In this document: positions 8,027-13,841 of the stretch, one piece after another
Numbering within the stretch: the first letter of the stretch is position 1
Layout of the letters: each line of letters opens with the position of its first letter
From: Marinosulfonomonas sp.
GTDB lineage: Bacteria > Pseudomonadota > Alphaproteobacteria > Rhodobacterales > Rhodobacteraceae
DNA length: 23,703 nt
Direction of reading: 5' to 3'
NCBI GenBank assembly: GCA_026989405.1
Contig: JALSJL010000135.1
Coordinates: 1 to 23,703, forward strand
The notes under the pieces: model-generated
Seen by the model: only the letters and a program-made list of their open reading frames with translations
Database searches by the model: none
What the model was told of the DNA's origin: nothing
Program-made: the position numbers and the translations under genes

Positions 8027-8305
8027 GTGAAAATGTCGGTAACCGATGAAATCCAGCAGAAACTGCAGGCGGCCTTTGATCCGCAAACGCTTGTCGTCGA
8101 GGACGAAAGCGAAAAACACCGCGGTCACGCGGGGTATCAGGACGGCGGCGAAAGCCATTTCCAGGTGCACATGACCAGCGCGGCCTTTGCCGGCATGTCG
8201 CGTATTCAGCGACACCGCGCGGTGCATGCCGCCCTGGGCCAGGACCTGATCGGTCGCATTCACGCACTTGCCCTGAACCTTGACGTGCCGGCCGGCCCGG
8301 ATTGA
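8027..8305 (+). CDS. bolA: BolA family protein
   Basis: Small protein of 92 residues (90 if the ATG at 8033 is used). It has the BolA core: an N-terminal helix with TDEIQQKL, a central SHFQVHM strand, and HRAVHAALGQDLIGRIHALAL at the C-terminus with the conserved HALAL end. BolA proteins work with monothiol glutaredoxins in iron-sulfur cluster handling and in stress and morphology control. The start is a choice between GTG at 8027, with GAAGAGG 6 nt upstream, and ATG at 8033 at 12 nt; spacing favours the GTG. It is divergent from the J-domain gene and convergent with the DUF4177-like gene, with only 9 nt between the two stop codons. Confidence 0.92.
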   Translation: MKMSVTDEIQQKLQAAFDPQTLVVEDESEKHRGHAGYQDGGESHFQVHMTSAAFAGMSRIQRHRAVHAALGQDLIGRIHALALNLDVPAGPD

Positions 8306-8323
8306 GCGCGCGGCTCAGCCGGG
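8296..8323. terminator. Bidirectional hairpin at the bolA / DUF4177-like junction
   Basis: TGAGC (8303-8307) pairs with GCTCA (8313-8317) around a GCGCG loop, and CCCGG (8296-8300) pairs with CCGGG (8319-8323). The stem contains the stop codons of both convergent genes. No T-run follows on either side, so termination by this hairpin is inferred from position. Confidence 0.4.
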
Positions 8324-8785
8324 CTTGCTGACAACGGGTTCCGTGCGCGCGGGCGTCTTGTCTTCATCCTCGGCACCCTGCTCGGCATCCTGTTGTTTTT
8401 CCGCATCCGGTCGCTCTGCGCGCAGCCGGCGGCGCCACGAAACCTGATCCGGCGCATCGGCGGGGTCCGGATGCAGCGGGACCGGAGCGATCAACGGCGC
8501 GCCGGACGGCGTGCTGGCATCGTCCGAACCTGCCTCGGCGCCCGTCGCGTCGGGGGTGGCCCTGCGAAAGACCAGCATGTTCTGGAACACGGTGCTGCGC
8601 CCGGTCAGCCCCTTGCGTTCCTCGCAGGGCAGCGTGTCGGTGCGCAGATACTCCCATCCGTCGGCGGCCAGATCGTTCATGATCTCCTGCAACGCATGGG
8701 CAAAACGCATGTCCGTGCCCCGGACACCTTTGGCCCGCACGCCCTTTCTGGGCGCCGGAATGACTTTGTACTCGTAACCGGGCAT
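8315..8785 (-). CDS. DUF4177-like protein with acidic disordered tail
   Basis: Protein of 156 residues. Residues 1-76 form a compact domain that begins MPGYEYKVIPAPRKG and contains DGWEYLRTDTLPCEE and FQNMLVFRRA; this fits DUF4177-type domains, whose function is unknown. The rest (about 77-156) is rich in Ala, Pro, Asp and Glu and looks disordered. There is no signal peptide or membrane segment. The ATG at 8785 has GGAGGA a few nt upstream, and this decides the start; an in-frame TTG 12 nt earlier overlaps that site. It is a single gene convergent with bolA. Confidence 0.75.
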   Translation of the reverse strand: MPGYEYKVIPAPRKGVRAKGVRGTDMRFAHALQEIMNDLAADGWEYLRTDTLPCEERKGLTGRSTVFQNMLVFRRATPDATGAEAGSDDASTPSGAPLIAPVPLHPDPADAPDQVSWRRRLRAERPDAEKQQDAEQGAEDEDKTPARTEPVVSKPG

Positions 8786-8902
8786 CCGATCCTCCAATGA
8801 AAAGCTGCGCCGTTCTAAAGGGGTGAGGGTGGATTTTCAATGCGGCGCCGGACCCGGCGCGCCGATTCTTGCCGGGGATGGCAAACCGAAGACATCGGCC
8901 TC

Positions 8903-8969
8903 GGAAACAACAGAGTGTTTCCGCCCATGCGAGATGTTGCGTGGAAACCGCCAGATTGTTTCGCAACAT
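8903..8969. repeat. Two inverted-repeat elements with GGAAAC/GTTTC boxes
   Basis: GGAAACA (8903-8909) faces TGTTTCC (8916-8922) across 6 nt. Eleven nt further, ATGTTGC (8934-8940), a GTG bulge and GAAAC (8944-8948) pair with GTTTC (8958-8962) and GCAACAT (8963-8969) around a 9-nt loop, giving 12 paired bases. The two elements share the same box, so four copies of GGAAAC/GTTTC fall within about 60 bp. They lie upstream of the VPLPA gene promoter and about 150 nt after the start of the minus-strand DUF4177-like gene. Function unknown: operator pair or structured leader. Confidence 0.6.
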
Positions 8970-9024
8970 GCCATCTTCGATGCGACAAAAATGTCCAGGC
9001 AATGGTAAACAAGCGGTAAATGCT

Positions 9025-9052
9025 TTGACAAACCCGGCAAATCGCCTAAACA
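9025..9052 (+). promoter_or_regulatory. Sigma-70-type promoter for the VPLPA-CTERM gene
   Basis: TTGACA (9025-9030) is followed after 16 nt by TAAACA (9047-9052). The expected transcript start near 9060 would leave a leader of about 40 nt before the ATG at 9098. GGTAAA occurs twice just upstream (9004 and 9015 region). Confidence 0.5.
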
Positions 9053-9097
9053 TTCAGGTGTCACTATGTACCAGTTCTCGAAGGGGCAATTCAGAAC

Positions 9098-9529
9098 ATG
9101 TTCAAGACACTCAAATACGCGGCCACCGGGTTGGCGATCTCGGTTATGGTTGCAGGCAGTGCGTCTGCGGCCACCTATTCGTTCTCGGGCGGGTCGTCTG
9201 TTGCGGCACCGACCGGCAACAGCACGCCGTTCGCCTCCTCCAACGCAAGTGCCGCCGGTTTCGTGCAGCTCATTTTTGCCGGTAACGGCGGATCGGGCTG
9301 GATCAGAAACGGATGGTCCTCGCACCTGTCCGGTTTTCAAGCCGCATTCGGCTCCATCTTCGGTGGGGCGAACCTGGGGTTCTTCGGAAACGGTCACTAC
9401 GTTTCGGGTGGAAACCAGGTGGCAAACGTCAGCGCCGTGCCGCTTCCGGCAACCGGCCTGCTGATGATCGGCGCTTTCGGTGGCATGGCCGCCGTGCGCG
9501 GTCGCAAGAAAAAGGCCGCAACGGCTTAA
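9098..9529 (+). CDS. Small secreted VPLPA-CTERM protein
   Basis: Precursor of 143 residues with a Sec signal peptide (cleavage probably after GSASA, about residue 24), a Gly/Ser/Asn/Ala-rich mature part without cysteine, and a C-terminal sorting signal: VPLPA at 114-118, a hydrophobic segment (TGLLMIGAFGGMAAV) and a basic end (RGRKKK). This three-part signal is the VPLPA-CTERM variant of PEP-CTERM, processed by an exosortase at the inner membrane in bacteria that make exopolysaccharide. No exosortase gene is in the window. The mature part, about 90 residues, matches nothing I know. AAGGGG lies 11 nt before the ATG. A promoter upstream and a strong terminator after it make this a self-contained unit. 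Confidence 0.88.
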   Translation: MFKTLKYAATGLAISVMVAGSASAATYSFSGGSSVAAPTGNSTPFASSNASAAGFVQLIFAGNGGSGWIRNGWSSHLSGFQAAFGSIFGGANLGFFGNGHYVSGGNQVANVSAVPLPATGLLMIGAFGGMAAVRGRKKKAATA

Positions 9530-9575
9530 GCCTCGCGACCAGCGGGCGACCGACAGGCGACCAACAAGAGTTTCG

Positions 9576-9604
9576 AAAGGGCCGGGGTTCTCCCCGGCCT
9601 TTTT
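9576..9604 (+). terminator. Rho-independent terminator after the VPLPA-CTERM gene
   Basis: GGCCGGGG (9580-9587) pairs with CCCCGGCC (9592-9599) around TTCT, with an A-run before and TTTTT after. It is the clearest terminator in the window and ends at the stop codon of the convergent TPR gene. Confidence 0.92.
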
Positions 9605-11259
9605 CATTCACCCCGCCGCGCCGCGATATGCGCTTCCAGATTTGCCACAATCGCCAGATACCCATCCGCCCCGGCGTCCTCGAACACCTCCCGCGCTTCT
9701 GCCAGATAGCCCACCGCCTGCGCCAGATGCGCCTCCTCCCCGTCCAGATCGAAAAACGCCAGTTCCACCCCGGCTAGGTTGTTTTGCGTCCCGGCCCAGT
9801 CCAGCGGCACCGCCTCGCGGGTGAATTCCTTCAGCGCCTCGCGAAAGGCCGCCACCGCCTCCTGCAGCCGCCCGGCATCGCCCTCGCGCACCCCAAGCGC
9901 CCGCAGCGCAGCGCCAAGGTTGTTTTGCGTCTTGGCCCATTGCAGCGGCACCGCCGCGCGGGTGTATTCCTTCAGCGCCTCGCGATAGGCCGCCACCGCC
10001 TCCTGCAGCTGCCCCGGATCGCCCGCGCGCGCGCCAAGCGCCTGCAGCGCATTGCCAAGGTTGTTCTGCGTCATGGCCCATTGCAGCGGCACCGCCTCGC
10101 GGGTGAATTCCTTCAGCGCCTGGCGAAAGGCCGCCACCGCCTCCTGCAGCCGCCCGGGATCGCTCGCGCGCGCCCCAAGCGCCTGCAGCGCAGCGCCAAG
10201 GTTGTTTTGCGTCCCGGCCCACAGCGCCCCATCCGCCGCGCGATCGATCACCCGCAACACGTCCTGCAGCATCTCGACCGCCCGCCCCAACCCGGGCCCG
10301 GCAAACGTCAAGCCATGCTCATAAAGCGGCTTGAAATACCGCGCCCGCCGCCGTGCCGGCTCCAGCCGGTCCACCGAGGCAAAGCTGTCGGCGGCCGCGC
10401 AATAAATCCCGTATGCCTGCTCGACCCGCCCGCGCAGCAGCGCGTTGGCGGCCCGAATCTCCTTGGCCTCGGCGGCGATCTCGGTTTCCACCTCGTCCAC
10501 CCGCGCCATCAACGCCTCGACCTCGTCGAAATCCAGCCGTTCGGCGGCTTCCTTTGCCGCCGCCTTCAGATTGCCCAGCCCTGCAACCCGCTCGTCGATA
10601 TTATCGATCAGCTTGCGATAATCCCGATACTCCCTGGCCTTCAGCGCAAGCTGCTCCTGAATTTCCCGCTCGCCCAGATCGAACGCATCTTCAATCCCGA
10701 ACCGCGTCGCCAGCAATTCCAGCTGCTCCCGGGGCAGGGTGGCCAGTTGGTCCAGCTTGGCGGCAATATTGTCGCCCTGCGCCAGTTGCTTGCGCTTGAT
10801 CATCGGGTCCAGCACCGCCAGCATCCGCGGGTCGTCCATCAACCCGCGCAGCACCGGCAGGTAAAGACAGCGATAGGCTTCCACCATAGCCGGGTTGCGG
10901 TGCTCGACCTCCTTGAACCGTCCAACCATGACCTCGACGATCCGCTCGGCCTCAAGGTTGCACCCGACGAAATCCACATCGCCGGCCATCGCCGCCTCGA
11001 TCATCTGTGGCAGATGAACCTCGGCCCCCCTCGGGCAATGAAAATCCGGCGCCTTCAGCCGGCGCTTCAACTCGCCCGCCACTTCCTTTTCCAGCGTTTT
11101 CAGATCCGGGTGTTTGTCGGCCTTCACCTCGAACCACGCCTGCACCCCGTCCAGACCAGCCGCTGCCGCGGCCAGCGCGCCGGGGTTTGCCGCAACCATT
11201 CCGGCCGCGACCAGCAATTTCGCCGACCTCGTCAGGTTCTCGGGTGAAAATGCAGTCAT
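9604..11259 (-). CDS. Helical/TPR-repeat protein of unknown function
   Basis: Protein of 551 residues. Residues 1-150 form an alpha-helical N-terminal region with an Ala-rich hydrophobic stretch near 18-40. Residues about 170-290 are charged and coiled-coil-like (KAREYRDYRKLIDNIDE, AAKEAAERLDFDEVEALMA). Residues about 345-530 hold TPR repeats of 47 residues with the consensus WAxTQNNLGxALxALG, then LQEAVAA(F/Y)R and ALKE(F/Y)TR. The coiled-coil-plus-TPR arrangement recurs in proteins of related bacteria, some with signalling or conflict-related N-terminal domains; I can assign no enzymatic domain here. The ATG at 11259 has a GGGGGG ribosome binding site 9 nt upstream, better than the GTG at 11304. 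It is a single gene, convergent with the VPLPA-CTERM gene. Confidence 0.78.
   Translation of the reverse strand: MTAFSPENLTRSAKLLVAAGMVAANPGALAAAAAGLDGVQAWFEVKADKHPDLKTLEKEVAGELKRRLKAPDFHCPRGAEVHLPQMIEAAMAGDVDFVGCNLEAERIVEVMVGRFKEVEHRNPAMVEAYRCLYLPVLRGLMDDPRMLAVLDPMIKRKQLAQGDNIAAKLDQLATLPREQLELLATRFGIEDAFDLGEREIQEQLALKAREYRDYRKLIDNIDERVAGLGNLKAAAKEAAERLDFDEVEALMARVDEVETEIAAEAKEIRAANALLRGRVEQAYGIYCAAADSFASVDRLEPARRRARYFKPLYEHGLTFAGPGLGRAVEMLQDVLRVIDRAADGALWAGTQNNLGAALQALGARASDPGRLQEAVAAFRQALKEFTREAVPLQWAMTQNNLGNALQALGARAGDPGQLQEAVAAYREALKEYTRAAVPLQWAKTQNNLGAALRALGVREGDAGRLQEAVAAFREALKEFTREAVPLDWAGTQNNLAGVELAFFDLDGEEAHLAQAVGYLAEAREVFEDAGADGYLAIVANLEAHIAARRGE
9799..10221 (-). repeat. Three 141-bp tandem repeats encoding TPR units
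   Basis: Units lie at 10081-10221, 9940-10080 and 9799-9939, each 47 codons starting at the Trp of WAxTQNNL. By eye the outer two units differ at only about 10 of 141 positions. A fourth, diverged unit follows towards the C-terminus. The near-identity suggests recent duplication or gene conversion, and copy number may vary between strains. Confidence 0.9.
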
Positions 11260-11389
11260 CAGATCGCCCCCCGTTTTGGTCCAGCCTACCGGGCGGGCCG
11301 CCACCGATCAACGCGCTTCAGGGTTTGCCTTGCGGAGCGACAAAGCTTGTCGGGATCTTTCACCGGCTTGGCAGGCACCAGCAGGCCCG

Positions 11390-11475
11390 CCGGTTTCGGT
11401 CGCCTCGGAACCTTGTGCAAATTGTCCGAAACCGGTCACCCGCCAGCGTACGGAATGTCCGAATCCGGTCCCCCG
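11390..11475. repeat. Inverted and direct repeats behind gatB
   Basis: CCGGTTTCGG (11390-11399) is perfectly inverted at 11427-11436 with a 27-nt loop. The right arm lies in a 20-bp segment (11423-11442) that recurs at 11456-11475 with 18 of 20 bases matching, at a period of 33 bp. The second copy ends three bases before the gatB stop codon. On the minus strand this is the start of the gatB 3' untranslated region. No T-run is present, so a role in termination is only possible. The rest of 11260-11478 holds no gene I can support. Confidence 0.6.
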
Positions 11476-11478
11476 TTT

Positions 11479-12990
11479 CTACCCGCCGAGCTTGGCCCGC
11501 ACCATCTCGTTCACCGCCTTCGGGTTGGCCTTGCCCCCCGTCGCCTTCATCACCTGGCCGACGAACCAGCCAGCCAGTTTCGGGTTGGCGCGGGCCTTTT
11601 CCACCTGCGCCGGATTGTCGGCGATCACCTTGTCCACGGCGGCCTCGATGGCGCCGGTGTCGGTCACCTGTTTCAGCCCCTCGGTCTCGACGATCTCCAC
11701 CGGGTCGCGGCCTGTTGTATAAGCGATTTCAAAGACTTCCTTGGCGATCTTGCCGCTGATATCCCCCTTGGAAATCAGCTCGATGATGCTGCCCAGCGCC
11801 GCCGCGCTGACCGGGCTTTCGCTGATCGTGTGGTCCTCCTTCTTCAGCCGTCCGAACAACTCGTTGATCACCCAGTTCGCCGCCAGCTTGCCATCGCGTC
11901 CGCGCGCCACTTCCTCGAAATAAGCCGCGTTCGCCACATCCGCCGTCAGCACGCTGGCGTCGTAATCTTTCAGTCCGAAGTCCTTGATAAACCGCGCCTT
12001 TTTCTCATCCGGCAGTTCCGGCAGGCTGGCCTTGATCGCGTCCACCCAGTCTTGCTCGATCTCCAGCGGCAACAGGTCCGGGCAGGGAAAATAGCGATAG
12101 TCATGCGCCTCTTCCTTGCTCCGCATCGAGCGGGTTTCGTTCTTGTCCGGATCATACAGCCGGGTCTCCTGGTCGACGCTGCCGCCATCCTCCAGAATGG
12201 CGATCTGCCGGCGCGCCTCATGCTCGATCGCGGCCTGGATGAAACGCATGGAGTTCATGTTCTTGATCTCGCAACGTGTCCCCAAGTGACCGAAATCATT
12301 GGTTTCCCGGTAGCGTTCATAGTCCCCCGGCCGGCACACCGACACGTTTACATCGGCGCGCAGATTGCCGTTTTGCATGTTGCCATCGCAGGTGCCCAGG
12401 TAGCGCAGGATCTGGCGCAGCTTGACCACATAGGCCGCTGCCTCCTCGGGGCCGCGGATATCGGGGCGGCTGACGATCTCCATCAGCGCCACCCCGGTGC
12501 GGTTCAGATCGACAAAGGACATGTTCGGGTCCATGTCATGGATCGACTTGCCCGCGTCCTGCTCGATATGAATGCGCTCCACCCGCACCATGCGCGCGGT
12601 GCCGTCGCCCATCTCGACCAGAACCTCGCCTTCGCCCACGATCGGCTCGTAAAGCTGGCTGATCTGATAGCCCTGCGGCAGGTCCGGGTAGAAGTAATTC
12701 TTGCGGTCAAAGGCGCTTTTCAGGTTGATCTGCGCCTTCAGCCCCAGCCCGGTGCGCACCGCTTGTTCGACGCAGAACTCGTTGATAACAGGCAACATTC
12801 CCGGCATTGCGGCATCGACGAAGGCGACATTGGAATTCGGCTCGGCCCCGAACTGCGTCGACGCCCCGGAAAACAGCTTGGCCTTGCTTGCGACTTGCGC
12901 ATGCACCTCCAGCCCGATCACCAGTTCCCAATCGCCCGTCGCCCCGGCAATCACCTTGGGGGTCGGAGAAGTATAGCTGAGGTCAAGCAT
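11479..12990 (-). CDS. gatB: Asp-tRNA(Asn)/Glu-tRNA(Gln) amidotransferase subunit B
   Basis: GatB of the GatCAB complex, which phosphorylates and amidates Glu-tRNA(Gln) (and Asp-tRNA(Asn)) using ammonia channelled from GatA; cytosolic and essential where GlnRS is absent. The product is 503 residues, full length. The family start WELVIGLEVHAQV and segments AFVDAAMPGMLPVIN, DRKNYFYPDLPQGYQISQ, HIEQDAGKS, DLNRTGVALMEIVS, RADVNVSV and HDYRYFPCPDL are intact, and the C-terminal YqeY-like tail ends GGKANPKAVNEMV. The open frame extends to 13266, but homology starts at the ATG at 12990; the ribosome binding site is weak. gatA and gatC are not adjacent, as is common in this group. It is divergent from the lipoprotein gene. 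Confidence 0.96.
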   Translation of the reverse strand: MLDLSYTSPTPKVIAGATGDWELVIGLEVHAQVASKAKLFSGASTQFGAEPNSNVAFVDAAMPGMLPVINEFCVEQAVRTGLGLKAQINLKSAFDRKNYFYPDLPQGYQISQLYEPIVGEGEVLVEMGDGTARMVRVERIHIEQDAGKSIHDMDPNMSFVDLNRTGVALMEIVSRPDIRGPEEAAAYVVKLRQILRYLGTCDGNMQNGNLRADVNVSVCRPGDYERYRETNDFGHLGTRCEIKNMNSMRFIQAAIEHEARRQIAILEDGGSVDQETRLYDPDKNETRSMRSKEEAHDYRYFPCPDLLPLEIEQDWVDAIKASLPELPDEKKARFIKDFGLKDYDASVLTADVANAAYFEEVARGRDGKLAANWVINELFGRLKKEDHTISESPVSAAALGSIIELISKGDISGKIAKEVFEIAYTTGRDPVEIVETEGLKQVTDTGAIEAAVDKVIADNPAQVEKARANPKLAGWFVGQVMKATGGKANPKAVNEMVRAKLGG

Positions 12991-13135
12991 CGCGTCGCGT
13001 CCCGTGGTCTGTTTGAATGCCTGCGTTCTAGGCCAGCGCGCGGCCCGGGGCAAGGGGCGCCGCGCCGCGCGAAATGCCGCCGATCTGACCGCGCCGCGCT
13101 GGACAGGGCGGGGCGCTCTGGTGCAGCCTTCCACC

Positions 13136-13762
13136 ATGACCCTGCCCATGCCCTCCCGCCGCGATCTTCGCCGTGCGCTCCTGCCGCTGACACTCGCCAT
13201 CCTTGTCGGGTGCACAGGCCGCGCCGCCACGCCCGAGGTTGCGCGCACCGGCGCGCTCCCGGCCATGCGCTGGGATCACCGGCCCGAGGCCGCGGACTGG
13301 ACCCGATCGACACTTGGCGCCATCAAGTCCGAGGGGGCGGCATTGCTCGACATCGTGCCGACCGACATTGCCGAATATTGCCCGGCGTATCCGAATGCCG
13401 ACCGCAACGACCGCGCCGCCTTCTGGTCCGGCATACTTTCGGCGCTGGCCAAACATGAAAGCACCTGGAACCCGCGCGCATCTGGCGGCGGCGGCAAATG
13501 GATCGGCCTGACCCAGATCGACCCGCGCACCGCGCGCGCCTTTGGCTGCGACGCGACCTCGGTTGCCGGCCTCAAGGACGGCTCCGCCAACCTCGCCTGC
13601 GCCGTGAAGATCGCCACCGCCCAGGTCAGCCGTGACGGCGCCCTGGTCTCGCAAGACGGCAAATGGCGCGGCCTGGGCCGCGACTGGGCGCCTTTCCGCA
13701 GCGAAGCGAAACGCGCCGACATGGCCGCCTGGACCCGCCAGCAAGCCTATTGCCGCGGCTGA
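13136..13762 (+). CDS. Lytic-transglycosylase-like (SLT/lysozyme fold) lipoprotein
   Basis: Protein of 208 residues with a lipoprotein signal: charged RRDLRR, a hydrophobic core, and the lipobox LVGC with C26. It is therefore expected to be anchored in a membrane facing the periplasm. Residues about 96-130 (FWSGILSALAKHESTWNP ... GLTQIDPRTARAFGC) fit the lysozyme-like core of transglycosylases, with E108 of KHES as the likely catalytic acid and GLTQIDP in place of the usual GLMQI/MP. Several cysteines (C82, the one in FGC, and a late one) could form disulfides. The ATG at 13136 is used; one at 13148 is also possible. There is no good ribosome binding site. The preceding open frame is antisense to the gatB leader. 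Confidence 0.8.
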   Translation: MTLPMPSRRDLRRALLPLTLAILVGCTGRAATPEVARTGALPAMRWDHRPEAADWTRSTLGAIKSEGAALLDIVPTDIAEYCPAYPNADRNDRAAFWSGILSALAKHESTWNPRASGGGGKWIGLTQIDPRTARAFGCDATSVAGLKDGSANLACAVKIATAQVSRDGALVSQDGKWRGLGRDWAPFRSEAKRADMAAWTRQQAYCRG

Positions 13763-13780
13763 ACGCCAGGCCGCTCCCAC

Positions 13781-13818
13781 TTCATCTTGCTGAAAATACT
13801 CCCGCCGGAGGCACCGCG
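13781..13818. repeat. Conserved junction motif, copy 1
   Basis: A TTCATCTT-like start, an AAAATACT-like middle and CCGCCGGAGGCACCGCG at the end, between the convergent lipoprotein and pepN genes. The last 17 bases are identical at 20968-20984. I recall similar sequences behind many genes in Rhodobacteraceae genomes; the role is not settled and transcript ends are a reasonable guess. Confidence 0.6.
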
Positions 13819-13841
13819 GCCCGCGCCAGCGGGGCGCCCCG

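Noticed and set aside
9784..11247. A 487-codon plus-strand frame opposite the TPR gene
   Set aside because: Arg/Pro/His-rich, mirrors the tandem repeats of the real gene, and has no ribosome binding site or homology.
13831..13840. GGGGCGCCCC palindrome before the pepN stop as a terminator
   Set aside because: Perfect ten-base palindrome but with no loop and no T-run; such GC palindromes are expected by chance at this base composition.
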